33,123 bases of DNA from Coriobacteriales bacterium (GCA_031268525.1 JAIRXA010000128.1:1-33123), one strand, 5' to 3'. Positions 1-9,414 are shown, counted from the stretch's first letter. Notes: generated from the sequence alone by a model not told the origin. Numbers and translations are program-made.

Positions 1-44
1 CAACGCTGATTGTCAGCTGATACCACCTTCGCGTTAGGAGCGTC

Positions 45-482
45 ATGAAAGTTTCAACCAAGGGCCAGTACGCACTCAAGGTCATGCTCGACTTTGCAAA
101 ACACGCCAACGAGGGATTCATTCGTCTGCGTGATGTTGCCGACCGTCAGGGTATCTCCAAGACCTATCTGGAGCAGATCATGGTGCTGCTCAACAAGGGC
201 GACCTCTTCACGACGGCACGCGGTTATCAGGGTGGTTACCAGCTTAAGCGGCTTGCTCGTGAATACACCATCGGGGACATTCTGCGCATCACCGAAGGCG
301 ACCTCTCGCCCGTTGAAACCGACGAGTGTAGTGAGAATGTCAGCGATCGTCGTGTGAGCGTGATGGCCACTGACGTCTGGGGCGGTCTGGAAAAGGTGAT
401 GATCGACTATCTGGATCATCTGACCCTTCAGGATATCCTCGATGCGCATCGCGAGGAAGACGCCTACGAATTCTTCATCTGA
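45..482 (+). CDS. Rrf2 family transcriptional regulator (IscR/CymR-like)
   Basis: 145 aa; N-term MKVSTKGQYALKVMLDFA and GISKTYLEQIMVLLNKGDL..RGYQGGYQL are typical of the Rrf2 winged helix; ATG start. Confidence 0.9.
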   Translation: MKVSTKGQYALKVMLDFAKHANEGFIRLRDVADRQGISKTYLEQIMVLLNKGDLFTTARGYQGGYQLKRLAREYTIGDILRITEGDLSPVETDECSENVSDRRVSVMATDVWGGLEKVMIDYLDHLTLQDILDAHREEDAYEFFI

Positions 483-521
483 GCTCTTGCAATCGCTCGT
501 AGGCAGATTTACAATATAGTA

Positions 522-559
522 ATCTTATCAGGTTAGTAAGTTTACTAACCTGATAAGAT
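522..559. promoter_or_regulatory. 38-bp perfect palindrome (18-nt arms, 2-nt centre), putative operator
   Basis: atcttatcaggttagtaa-gt-ttactaacctgataagat lies between the Rrf2 gene and cysK. Low GC and no T-tract, so operator is favoured over terminator. Confidence 0.7.
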
Positions 560-636
560 AGTAAGCGCGACAAGACCATCGATTGCCAGTATCTCAAAAG
601 TGCCTCGACAGTACCTCAGGAGAAGGGACGACAGCC

Positions 637-1566
637 ATGACCGTCTACAAGAATATCAGTGAGCTGGTTGGCAATACGCCACTGGTTGAACTGACCAACT
701 ACAACAGGGAAAACGAGTTGGCAGCGTCCGTTGTCGGAAAGTTGGAGAGCTTTAACCCTGCCGGCTCCGTGAAGGATCGTATTGCCGTTGCGATGATCGA
801 TGCCGCCGAGGCTGCCGGCAAGATCGCTCCCGATACCGTGCTCATCGAGCCGACCTCCGGCAATACCGGTATCGGTCTGGCTGCCATCGCTGCAGCCCGT
901 GGGTATCGCCTGATCCTGACCATGCCCGACACGATGTCCATCGAGCGTCGCAACCTGCTCGCGGCCTATGGTGCCGAGCTGGTACTGACCGATGGCGCCA
1001 AGGGCATGAAGGGCGCCATCGCACGCGCTGATGAGCTGGCTGCCGAGATCGCCAACAGCTTCATCCCCGGGCAGTTCGTCAACCCTGCCAACCCAGCCAT
1101 CCATCGCACGACCACCGGCCCGGAGATATGGGAGGCTGCTGATGGCGTCGTCGACATCTTCGTCTCCGGTATCGGAACCGGCGGCACCATCACCGGCGCG
1201 GGTGAGTTTCTCAAATCCAAGAACCCCGATCTGTACATCGTGGCCGTTGAGCCCTCCGCCTCACCCGTGCTCTCCAAGGGTACCCCTGGTCCGCACAAGA
1301 TACAGGGTATTGGCGCCGGCTTCGTGCCCGACGTACTGAACACCGGCATTTACGACGAGATCATCACCGTGGACAACGACGACGCCTTTGCGACCGGGCG
1401 CGCGCTGGCCACCACCGACGGTATTCTCGTGGGCATCTCGTCGGGTGCGGCGCTGTGGGCGGCCACGCAGTTGGCGAAGCGGCCCGAGAACGCCGGTAAG
1501 CGCATCGTCGTCATTTTGCCGGATACGGGCGAGCGCTACCTCTCCACTGCGCTTTTTACGGGGTAA
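637..1566 (+). CDS. cysK: Cysteine synthase A (O-acetylserine sulfhydrylase)
   Basis: [23 protein letters not shown] and [17 protein letters not shown]-enzyme motifs; internal ATG at 637 with upstream aggagaagg RBS preferred over the 583 ORF start. Confidence 0.95.
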   Translation: MTVYKNISELVGNTPLVELTNYNRENELAASVVGKLESFNPAGSVKDRIAVAMIDAAEAAGKIAPDTVLIEPTSGNTGIGLAAIAAARGYRLILTMPDTMSIERRNLLAAYGAELVLTDGAKGMKGAIARADELAAEIANSFIPGQFVNPANPAIHRTTTGPEIWEAADGVVDIFVSGIGTGGTITGAGEFLKSKNPDLYIVAVEPSASPVLSKGTPGPHKIQGIGAGFVPDVLNTGIYDEIITVDNDDAFATGRALATTDGILVGISSGAALWAATQLAKRPENAGKRIVVILPDTGERYLSTALFTG

Positions 1567-1651
1567 TTGGCGGACTTGCTCGCAAAGAGCATTGTTCGCA
1601 GAGAACACCGTCTGCAAAAGGGCGCGAAATCCAAGGAGCAGGTTTACCAAT

Positions 1652-1679
1652 GAGGAGCGGGCTTACCAAGCCGCTCCTC
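1652..1679. terminator. Hairpin downstream of cysK
   Basis: gaggagcgg...ccgctcctc inverted repeat; no clear T-tract. Confidence 0.45.
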
Positions 1680-1715
1680 CCTGTCTGCTGCGCCTCCGAG
1701 ATCGTAATCGGCTCG

Positions 1716-1746
1716 TGTCACACCCGCAGGGCCTCGACCAAGAAGG
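1716..1746 (-). pseudogene. Duplicated/remnant C-terminal tail of a TetR-type gene
   Basis: Minus strand reads ...TFLVEALRV*, nearly identical to the FFVEALRV* terminus of the intact gene; 31-nt match 1714-1744 vs 1822-1852 with 2 mismatches. Confidence 0.5.
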
Positions 1747-1768
1747 TCACGTATGAGTATCGCGGGGC

Positions 1769-1834
1769 CATACTGGGCGTGTTACACCCGCATACTGGGC
1801 GTGTTACACCCGCATGCCGGACGTGTCACACCCG
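1769..1834. repeat. 22-nt tandem repeat, 3 copies (2 exact, 1 diverged)
   Basis: catactgggcgtgttacacccg at 1769-1790 and 1791-1812, diverged copy catgccggacgtgtcacacccg at 1813-1834 running into the 3' end of the tetR ORF. Confidence 0.9.
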
Positions 1835-2371
1835 CAGAGCCTCGACAAAGAAATCTGGCGTACAGGCCTCGATAACGCTTGCTATCTCTTCAGGGGTTTC
1901 CTTCATGCCGCGATCGATCCACTGACGCGTCATGTTTGACGCTCCATAGTTGCGGAATTCCAGCATGAGCACCTCCCGCTCAGTGAAAGATCGTCCCAGA
2001 CGACGCTCTGCCGTCTCAACCATGATCCGCTTGACGTTGCGCGCACCGTACTCCAAGGGGCCGTTATATTCCTTACATTTGAAGGCCTCATAGAAGAAGG
2101 TGCGATTTGCGAGAAGCATCTCAAAGCTCCGCACATGCCCGGTGTAGTGATCGCAACTGATGCCTACCGCGTAAAGCGCATCGCGCATGATATAGTCCCA
2201 GTACCAGGTAACGACTGAATAGATGTCGTCAAAATACTCATAGAAGGTTGTGCGTGAGATGCCCACGAGTTTGCAGACACGCGCGACTTTGACACGCTTG
2301 ATAGGATCACACTGCATCAATGTGTCCAGCGCTTCAACAACATGAAGGCGGGTTTGTAGTTGGCTGCCCAC
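1826..2371 (-). CDS. TetR/AcrR-like transcriptional regulator
   Basis: HTH-like KRVKVARVCKLVGISRTTFYEYFDDIYSVVTWYWD; GTG start at 2371 preceded by gaggagggct RBS. The upstream part of the given ORF is not TetR-like. Confidence 0.75.
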   Translation of the reverse strand: MGSQLQTRLHVVEALDTLMQCDPIKRVKVARVCKLVGISRTTFYEYFDDIYSVVTWYWDYIMRDALYAVGISCDHYTGHVRSFEMLLANRTFFYEAFKCKEYNGPLEYGARNVKRIMVETAERRLGRSFTEREVLMLEFRNYGASNMTRQWIDRGMKETPEEIASVIEACTPDFFVEALRV

Positions 2372-2595
2372 TGAGCCCTCCTCGTGATGGTGCACCAATG
2401 CCTTAGCGTGCCTCGACCTGCCTTTTCCTGCTTCCTTACAGTATTGTACTTGTGTCAGGCTGTTGCTGTAATCCTTACAAACTCCACTGAATGTCAGTTT
2501 CCTTGCATGAATCCGCCCTTTTATAATTCGAAGCAGGATGGAGGGTTCCCGGGATTTTTGCGGGCACCCCAAACGGAGAGAGGAAGGTCGTGGCC

Positions 2596-4464
2596 ATGGA
2601 AGCAGAGAAAAAGACCGTAGAAGAGCAATCAGGCTTATCGAGGCGCGGGTTCTTGACGGGTGCCGCAACGGCAGGAGCAGGCGCGCTGGCAACATTCGCG
2701 CTCAGCGGCTGTTCGCCTGCGGAGGGGCAGACGCCAGAACCGGAGGCAACAGGCGACGGTGAGAATGCCGGAACCGGCGCGCAGGCCTGGGACTATCGTC
2801 CCGTGTCGCTTGCCGATCAGGTCAGTGAGACGCGTGATTACGAAATCGTTGTGGTTGGGGGTGGCAACGCCGGGGTCTTTGGCGCGCTGCACCTTGCCGA
2901 ACTCGGCGCAAAGGTTGTGGTTTTGGAGCAGTCCAGCGGTAACACCATGTGGGCTGGCGATATCGATGCGCTGGACTCGCAGATACAGAAGGATCTCGGT
3001 ATCGTCATCGACAAGGAGTTTGTGGTCAAGGATATCGTCGAGCGCTATGCTCAGGGTCGCTCAGACGAGAACCTCGTCCGTCAGTGGGCTTACAATGCTG
3101 GCGCGATGGTCGATTGGTTTCAGGCGCAGATTCAGAAGAAGGGTCTGGAGGTCATGGTCGATACTGAGTGTAAGAAGTTTTATCCTGAGAACTTCTTCTA
3201 CAGTCCTGCCTCAGTGCACACTGCCTATAAGCCGCCCTTGCTGCCAACCGCCAACTCCATGGGCTCTGAGGTCGCAATGCCGGCGATGCTGGAACTGTTC
3301 GCCGAATACGGTGGCGAGATGATCTATGACACCAAAGCCGTAGAACTTGTACAGCCTGATGGTCCGGGAACTCAGGTTACGGGCGTTCTTGCTCAGGATG
3401 TCGATGGCGGGGTTATCCAGTTCAATGCCTCAAAATGCGTGATGTTGGCGACTGGCGGCTTCTCCGGCAACAAGGATATGATGGATCAGTGGGGCGTGAA
3501 CTCCCACAAGTTCTGCTCCAATCATCTGGGCGGCGAGGGTCGCAATGGCGATGGCATCAAAATGGCAACTTGGGCTGGCGCCGACCGTGATTGGTTTTCC
3601 GCGAACGGCTCCTGCAACATTTTCGATCGCGGAGCCATTACGGGTGACTCGACCAATGGCAATGTGGGCGATGCCCCCGATCGACAGGGTGGCGGCAATA
3701 TGAACTTCTGGTGGCCGGGGTCACAGCCCTTCTTGCGCGTCAACGCCTTCGGGCAGCGTTTCTGCAATGAGGACGGCCCCTACGACGTGGCCTTCAACCT
3801 TGCCTGCATGCAGCCGGGACACTTCTGGTGGCAGGTTTTCGACTCCTCAAGCTGGGATGATGTCGTTGCCTTCGATACCACGATCTGCTCCCGAGTCGTC
3901 GCACGTGAAGGCGCGAAGAATTGCCTGTTGCTCGGCCAGTTCTATCCCTGTACCTCAGCTGAGGAATGGCAGGAAGTCTACATTGATCCAAATGTGGCGA
4001 ACGGCGTGCTCATCAAGGCTGACACGCTGGAGGAGCTTGCTGATCTCATGGAGTTTGACGCCAACGTCAAGGCGACTTTCTTGGCAACGGTCACGCGCTA
4101 TAACGAGTTGACCGCTTCAGGCGTGGATAGCGACCACGACAAAGCGCCGTGGCGGATGTCTGCTCTGGACGCGCCGCCTTATTACGCCTGCAAATTGACC
4201 GGCTGGCTACTCTCCACGCTTTCGGGAATTCGAGTGGACAACCGCTATAATGCCCTGACTGCCGAGGGCACCCCGATTCCCGGTCTGAAGATGGTCGGCT
4301 TGGATCACGGTGGCTTCTTCAGTGGCATGTATGCACAGTACTATGGCGGTCTCAATCTCTCGCACAACCTGATCGCCGCCTGGCTTGGCGCCAAGGACAT
4401 CATGGGCGCCAAGCCTCCCGTGCCGCTCGAGTCGGTTGCAAAGGCCTATCTCCCCACGGCATAG
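2596..4464 (+). CDS. Tat-exported FAD-dependent oxidoreductase (fumarate reductase/flavocytochrome c-like flavoprotein)
   Basis: Twin-arginine signal SRRGFLTGAATAGAGALATFALSGC; FAD motif YEIVVVGGGNAGVFGALHLAELGAKVVVLEQ; C-term GLDHGGFFSGMYAQYYGGLNLSHNLIAAWLGA. GTG at 2590 is an alternative start. Confidence 0.88.
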   Translation: MEAEKKTVEEQSGLSRRGFLTGAATAGAGALATFALSGCSPAEGQTPEPEATGDGENAGTGAQAWDYRPVSLADQVSETRDYEIVVVGGGNAGVFGALHLAELGAKVVVLEQSSGNTMWAGDIDALDSQIQKDLGIVIDKEFVVKDIVERYAQGRSDENLVRQWAYNAGAMVDWFQAQIQKKGLEVMVDTECKKFYPENFFYSPASVHTAYKPPLLPTANSMGSEVAMPAMLELFAEYGGEMIYDTKAVELVQPDGPGTQVTGVLAQDVDGGVIQFNASKCVMLATGGFSGNKDMMDQWGVNSHKFCSNHLGGEGRNGDGIKMATWAGADRDWFSANGSCNIFDRGAITGDSTNGNVGDAPDRQGGGNMNFWWPGSQPFLRVNAFGQRFCNEDGPYDVAFNLACMQPGHFWWQVFDSSSWDDVVAFDTTICSRVVAREGAKNCLLLGQFYPCTSAEEWQEVYIDPNVANGVLIKADTLEELADLMEFDANVKATFLATVTRYNELTASGVDSDHDKAPWRMSALDAPPYYACKLTGWLLSTLSGIRVDNRYNALTAEGTPIPGLKMVGLDHGGFFSGMYAQYYGGLNLSHNLIAAWLGAKDIMGAKPPVPLESVAKAYLPTA

Positions 4465-4507
4465 CAGACATTTGCAAAGGCCTATCTCCCTACGGCATGA
4501 CGGGCAT
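4436..4507. repeat. 36-nt tandem duplication across the stop codon of the FAD reductase
   Basis: ttgcaaaggcctatctccccacggcatagcagacat followed by ttgcaaaggcctatctccctacggcatgacgggcat. Confidence 0.85.
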
Positions 4508-4568
4508 ACGGGTTCGCAAGCACAGCACATAACTTTCCGGAAGTGCCATCCTGAAAGTGCCATTCCGG

Positions 4569-4599
4569 AAGTGCCACCCATTCGTAATGGGTGGCACTT
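4569..4599. terminator. 14-bp perfect hairpin with 3-nt loop
   Basis: aagtgccacccatt-cgt-aatgggtggcactt, within a run of short GGAAGTGCCAT repeats. Confidence 0.55.
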
Positions 4600-4745
4600 T
4601 CAGTTGCCAGTACGCAGTTGCCAGTACGTGTGTATCGGCAAACCGCGAGTGTGGGTATAATGTGAACCTCAATCTGAGACGAACAGGGGGAACACCCGTG
4701 TCTGGTAGTGCGCGTAGTGACCTACAAAAGGATATATACGGTGAT

Positions 4746-5945
4746 ATGAAGTACGCCATCGTCATACTCGACGGCGCGTCCGGGGAGCCGGTGCCACAAA
4801 ACGGCGGGCTCACCTCGCTGGAAGCCGCCCATACTCCTCAGCTTGACGCCCTGGCACGCAGGGGGAGAGTCGGTTTGGTCCACAACGTACCGCAGGGATT
4901 GGAGCCTTCCTCCAATGTCGCCTGCACCTCCATTGTTGGGTATGATCCGGCCGATAATCCCATTGGCAGGGGAGCGCTGGAGCTGGCCGCATTGGGCGTT
5001 GACCTCAAGGAAGATCAGGTTGCCTTACGCGTCAACCTCGTGAATGTTTCACCCGAAGGGCTGATGCACTCCTACTCAACCGACAACATATCCACAGCCG
5101 ATGCCCATGCGCTGGCCGACGAACTTCTCGATGCACTCCCTGAGCTTCAAAGCGATACCTTTCGGCTCTATAAGGGTATCGGCTTTCGTCTGTATCTGGT
5201 GGTTACCGGGCATCCGGAGCTGATGGCCGCACAGCTGCCTGCCGCGCACAATATCACCGATCAGGCGATTGCCGAGTATCCTCCCATGGGGAGCGGTTCC
5301 GCTTTGATCGCCGAACTTGAGGCCAGGGCGCACGCGATCCTCGCCGCTTCGTCGATCAACGCGCGTCGCGTTGCCTGCGGCAAGCTGCCCGCCACGCACA
5401 TCTTCATCTTCTGGCCGGGAAGGCGTCCCGTAGGGCTGCCCTCCTTTGAGAGCCGTTACTATAAACGGGCTGCGATGCTTTCCGGCGTCGATCTGCTCAA
5501 TGGTATCGCCCAGCTCACGGGCATCAAGCGCTACAGCTTCACGGGAGTTACCGACGGCCCGGACAACGATTATGCCGCTCAGGGAGAGGGCGCGTTGAAG
5601 ATGTTGGAGGCAAACGATGTCGCCTTCATCCACGTGGAGGCGCCCGATGCCGAGGGGCACGATGGCCATATCGAGGGCAAACGTCTGGCCATTGAGGCAA
5701 TCGATCGCGAGATCATCAGCCGCCTGAGCAGCTATGGCGAGCAGCACCCTCTGCGCATCCTTGCCCTGCCCGACCATCCTACGCCGGTGCTCGCCAAGCG
5801 CCACAGCTCTGATCCGGTGCCCTTTGTGATGGCTGGCCCGGGAGTTGGGTCCAATGGAGCAGCGCGCCTGACCGAGCTCGCGGCTGCAGCAACCGGCCTG
5901 GTTGTCGATCCCGGCTGGCGACTGCTCGGCGATCTTTTTGGCTGA
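4746..5945 (+). CDS. apgM: 2,3-bisphosphoglycerate-independent phosphoglycerate mutase, archaeal type
   Basis: MKYAIVILDGASGEPVPQNGGLTSLEAAHTPQLDALARRGRVGLV and EAPDAEGHDGHIEGKRLAIEAIDREI alkaline-phosphatase-superfamily motifs; ATG at 4746. Confidence 0.88.
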   Translation: MKYAIVILDGASGEPVPQNGGLTSLEAAHTPQLDALARRGRVGLVHNVPQGLEPSSNVACTSIVGYDPADNPIGRGALELAALGVDLKEDQVALRVNLVNVSPEGLMHSYSTDNISTADAHALADELLDALPELQSDTFRLYKGIGFRLYLVVTGHPELMAAQLPAAHNITDQAIAEYPPMGSGSALIAELEARAHAILAASSINARRVACGKLPATHIFIFWPGRRPVGLPSFESRYYKRAAMLSGVDLLNGIAQLTGIKRYSFTGVTDGPDNDYAAQGEGALKMLEANDVAFIHVEAPDAEGHDGHIEGKRLAIEAIDREIISRLSSYGEQHPLRILALPDHPTPVLAKRHSSDPVPFVMAGPGVGSNGAARLTELAAAATGLVVDPGWRLLGDLFG

Positions 5946-5984
5946 CGGAAGGCTGTCAACTATATTCTCTTTTCATGTGGTAGC

Positions 5985-6362
5985 ATGGACGGCATCGCAA
6001 GACTCTCCAAAACGGGGCGCGAGGAGCTATTCACTGGAACGGCCGCAAAGAAGCAGTTGGCGGTGGCGGCAGTCGAGAAGGACTTCTGGGTTTGTTGGAC
6101 GCTCTCTCAACTGTTCAGCAAATCACAGCTTAAGGACAGCTTGGTCTTCAAGGGTGGCACCAGCCTGTCAAAAGCCTATCACTTGATTGAGCGCTTTAGT
6201 GAGGACATCGATTTGATAATGGATTGGCGTTTGCTGGGCTACAATGAAGACGCGCCCTTTTCCCGAATATCTGGCAAACAGGAAAAACGTCTGCTCAAGG
6301 AAATGGTTGAGTAACGCAATAAATACCTTGAGGAGATATTCGTGCTGCGCTTGCTGTTCTGA
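5985..6362 (+). pseudogene. Truncated nucleotidyltransferase AbiEii/AbiGii-type toxin
   Basis: VFKGGTSLSKAYHLIERFSEDIDL nucleotidyltransferase motif; in-frame TAA at 6312-6314 followed by plausible continuation RNKYLEEIF, then loss of similarity at a junction. Confidence 0.75.
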
Positions 6363-6365
6363 TTT

Positions 6366-6517
6366 CGCTCATAATCTATTGCTTTTGTATGAATGAATGA
6401 CTCGATATCACCATCTCGGGTACAAGAAAACTCCCCGAGTTATTTCTCAAGGAGTTCCTGTGGGTATCCGCTGAGCAAGTGCTCGCGTAGCGGCTCAAGT
6501 CTAAGGGTGCTTGTCAC
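6366..6517 (-). pseudogene. 5' fragment of GNAT acetyltransferase toxin gene
   Basis: VTSTLRLEPLREHLLSGYPQELLEK then TAA (CAA in copy B), with homology continuing to about 6366, where the fragment abuts the AbiEii remnant. Confidence 0.75.
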
Positions 6518-6686
6518 CAGAGTACTTTCTTTCAAGATCGCGCATTGTTGCCTGTGGGTCACCCCACGTGATGGTTGATTCGCGCGGCTTGGGTGGATTT
6601 GCATCCATACGTTCCATCGCATTCACGATTTGCTCGAACGAGTCATCGTTGAGATAGACCGTTCTACCGATACTCTCTGTTGCCAT
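6501..6686 (-). CDS. Small antitoxin-like protein, copy A (orphan)
   Basis: 61 aa MATESIGRTVYLNDDSFEQIVNAMERMDANPPKPRESTITWGDPQ...; ggagg RBS; near-identical to copy B paired with GNAT. Confidence 0.7.
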   Translation of the reverse strand: MATESIGRTVYLNDDSFEQIVNAMERMDANPPKPRESTITWGDPQATMRDLERKYSGDKHP

Positions 6687-6925
6687 GGGCGACCTCCTTT
6701 CCATTTTTCGGTCGTCTCAATACTACCACGGCCGCTAACGGCAGCACCTCTCAATAATCTCAAATTCACCCAAATATGCACTGTGTTCTGGAAGTCACGC
6801 TTGCGGGAAAAGTCTGGTTGAATTTGTAGTTAGAAATGGAGCAGCTGGGCTTTTATACTTGATGGCTTGCGCTATCATTACTGGTAGCAATACCTTGGTA
6901 CATTCATCCAACTGTTGGAGTTGCT

Positions 6926-8311
6926 GTGGCCGAAAAACAAACGATAGAGTGGAAGTCATCCTGGCATGATGATTGGGTCAAATGGATATGCGGATATGCC
7001 AATGCGCAGGGCGGAACACTTTACATAGGCAAGGATGATGGTGGTAAGGTCGTGGGCATCAAGAACGTCAAGAAGCTCTCAGAGGACATCCCCAACAAGA
7101 TACGCAACTACCTCGGCATAGTCCCCGAGGTAAATATTTTGGACGAGAATGGACTGGACTTCATCGAGATAGTCGTTGATCCGTATCCATCACCCATTAG
7201 CTATCACGGCAGATACTACTATCGCTCCGGTAGCGTCAAGAGCGAGTTAACGGGAGCCGCTCTCGATGCATTCTTGCTAAAGAAAATAGGTAAGACTTGG
7301 GACAGCCTTCCGGTTCCCGGATACTCAATCAGCGATTTAAAGAGCGACGCAATCAAGCTGTTTAGAAAGAAGGCTCTACAAAGCGGCAGACTCACCCAAG
7401 GCGAACTGGACGTATCGGATGAGGTTTTGTTTCAAAACCTGCGGCTGATCGAAAACGGCCAGCTCATAACTGCCGCCGTGATGATGTTCCATGATGACCC
7501 TGAAATTTGGGCTAACAGCGCCTATATCAAGATCGGCTATTTTGAGAAATCCGACTCTGATCTGATATACCAAGATGAAATCCACGGGTCGCTTCTCGAG
7601 CAGGTTGATAAGGCAATCGACCTTATATACACCAAGTACCTCAAGGCGTTCATTTGGTATGACGACATTCAGAGAGTTGAGACTTTCATGTTTCCTCGCG
7701 ACGGCTGCCGCGAGCTAGTCTTGAATGCCGTCCAGCATAAGAACTACCAACGCCCGGTGCCCATTCAAATAAGTGTCTACCCAGACAAGATGTACATCTA
7801 CAACATTGGCGAAATGCCAGAAGAAATAACACCTGCCGAGAGACTTTTTACCAAGCATCCATCGCTGCCTCGCAATCCCAATATCGCCACCACTTTCTTT
7901 CGTTCTGGTATGGTAGAGAGTTGGGGTAGGGGCTATGACAAAATCGCTGAAGCTTGTGAGGATGCAAATGCTGCCCTGCCCATCGTAGAGGCGGACTTTG
8001 GCGGATTGATGGTACGTATTGAGGAAAGTCAAAAATTTAGCGAGTTACGCATGGAACATTCCAGTCTGTCGCGGGATGCGACAGAGGATGTTACAGAGGA
8101 TGTTACAGAGAGCGCTACAGAGAAAAACTTGCTGGCATTGATAGCTGCAAATCCACATATTACCCAGATTGAGCTGGCTAAAGAAACAAAAAGGCACCGT
8201 GTCACAATCGCCAGATGGATTAAATCGTTAAAAGACGCGGGACTAATTGAGCGAGTAGGTTCAGATGCGAAAGGCTACTGGAATATCATAGATCCTGACG
8301 ATAAAAAATAG
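6926..8311 (+). CDS. AlbA_2/divergent AAA-4-type ATP-binding protein with C-terminal winged helix
   Basis: N-term EWKSSW..WICGYANAQGGTLYIGKDDGGKVVGI; central FPRDGCRELVLNAVQHKNY..PVPIQISVYPDKMYIYNIGEMPE; C-term HTH ITQIELAKETKRHRVTIARWIKSLKDAGLIERVG; GTG start. Confidence 0.82.
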   Translation: MAEKQTIEWKSSWHDDWVKWICGYANAQGGTLYIGKDDGGKVVGIKNVKKLSEDIPNKIRNYLGIVPEVNILDENGLDFIEIVVDPYPSPISYHGRYYYRSGSVKSELTGAALDAFLLKKIGKTWDSLPVPGYSISDLKSDAIKLFRKKALQSGRLTQGELDVSDEVLFQNLRLIENGQLITAAVMMFHDDPEIWANSAYIKIGYFEKSDSDLIYQDEIHGSLLEQVDKAIDLIYTKYLKAFIWYDDIQRVETFMFPRDGCRELVLNAVQHKNYQRPVPIQISVYPDKMYIYNIGEMPEEITPAERLFTKHPSLPRNPNIATTFFRSGMVESWGRGYDKIAEACEDANAALPIVEADFGGLMVRIEESQKFSELRMEHSSLSRDATEDVTEDVTESATEKNLLALIAANPHITQIELAKETKRHRVTIARWIKSLKDAGLIERVGSDAKGYWNIIDPDDKK

Positions 8312-8345
8312 CGCTTTTGCGCTAAAGGAATTAAGAGTTGACAGA

Positions 8346-8490
8346 CATCAAAAGGGCCGTTGTCGAGGATTTTCTACCTTGATTCGGACATTTTTGCGCG
8401 CTGGCCTTTTCTATAACTCTCTGACCTGCTGATTCGTAATCCACACCAATCTGGCTCGTTGAAAAATCCTCGACAACCGCCCTTTTGATG
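8346..8490. mobile_element. MITE-like element, 28-nt terminal inverted repeats, 145 bp total
   Basis: catcaaaagggccgttgtcgaggatttt (8346-8373) versus reverse complement of aaaatcctcgacaaccgcccttttgatg (8463-8490): 27/28 match, no coding content. No clear target-site duplication seen. Confidence 0.5.
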
Positions 8491-8636
8491 CAGCAGGCGT
8501 CTCTTGCCCCGCCTTTTTCGTCGACGCCCTTCACACAACCCCCTCTTCGTCTCGGGGGTCGCTTTGACAAATTGGTTATATTGCGTTTATATAACAGCTA
8601 CGCTATATTTGCTATATACAAACCTGAGAGGAGTTT

Positions 8637-8918
8637 ATGGTGACTACGAAACTCGTAGCATTTAGAATTGACGAGCAGGTAAAGGATGATTTTGACAAGT
8701 TCTGCCACCAAGCCGGGCTTAGCGTATCGAGCGCCTATAACCTGTTCGCAAGAACGGTGGTTCGTGAGCAGCGCATACCTTTTGAAATCAGCATGGACCC
8801 GTTTTATTCCAGTGAAAACATGAGTGTCTTGCAAAAGTCAATTAAGGATGCCGAAGATGGCACATTCGGTGCCACGGCTAAGGTAGACGATTTTGATGAA
8901 CTCATGGCGAACCTCTGA
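8637..8918 (+). CDS. RelB/DinJ family antitoxin
   Basis: 93 aa TTKLVAFRIDEQVKDDFDKFCHQAGLSVSSAYNLFARTVVREQRIPFEI; gagaggag RBS; stop overlaps next gene start. Confidence 0.87.
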   Translation: MVTTKLVAFRIDEQVKDDFDKFCHQAGLSVSSAYNLFARTVVREQRIPFEISMDPFYSSENMSVLQKSIKDAEDGTFGATAKVDDFDELMANL

Positions 8919-9190
8919 TGAAATTCGCCTACACTTCCTCAGCATTGCGGGATCTGAAGGATTGGAAGAAGCAACACGATCAGGAAGTCATCGATATCAT
9001 CAAGGATATCGAGAGGGAGATCGCCATAGACCCAACAGCAACCGGAGGTAAATATAAGCCCGAGAAGCTGAAACATGAACTGTCCGGTTGGTATTCAAGG
9101 CGTATCACGCAGGTGGACAGATTTGTCTATCGCCCCAGCCCAGATGACCCCGATATTGTCGAGGTCGTCCAGTGTAAGGGGCATTACTGA
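8918..9190 (+). CDS. YoeB/Txe-like (RelE superfamily) toxin
   Basis: 90 aa; PEKLKHELSGWYSRRITQVDRFVYRP...VVQCKGHY is typical of YoeB; TGATG overlap with antitoxin. Confidence 0.9.
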   Translation: MKFAYTSSALRDLKDWKKQHDQEVIDIIKDIEREIAIDPTATGGKYKPEKLKHELSGWYSRRITQVDRFVYRPSPDDPDIVEVVQCKGHY

Positions 9191-9276
9191 TTACAGACGG
9201 TAAGACCACACACCACCGCAGCACATCTCCATCATGAGGCTTTTTATGGAAAGAAATGTAGCGAGCAGCCAGTCAA

Positions 9277-9414
9277 GTGAAACAAAGGGATGTTCGTGAA
9301 TTGCTGGGAATCGGTGAGGCTGTCGCCAAAGATGTATTGAGAAGTATTGCTGAATCCGATCAGACGGAAGCGGTTGGCAGCAAGAAGGCTCGAATATGCC
9401 TACTGCATAAATAG
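9277..9414 (+). pseudogene. Possible HTH-domain C-terminal remnant
   Basis: Reads VKQRDVRELLGIGEAVAKDVLRSIAESDQTEAVGSKKARICLLHK*, resembling C-terminal wHTH tails; overlaps the 3' end of the convergent GNAT gene. Confidence 0.35.

Larger units (their letters stand above)
6366..6780. repeat. Direct repeat copy A (about 415 bp)
   Basis: Aligns by eye to 9836-10250 at a constant offset of 3470 bp, with scattered substitutions and no net indel. Confidence 0.92.

Noticed and set aside
2372-2695. N-terminal extension of the TetR ORF to 2695
   Set aside because: The extension (MLPARLLLPLRHPSRT...) overlaps the divergent FAD reductase 5' end and is not regulator-like; GTG at 2371 has a good RBS.
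6393-6578. 61-aa plus-strand ORF
   Set aside because: Opposite strand of the duplicated GNAT/antitoxin segment; no independent support.
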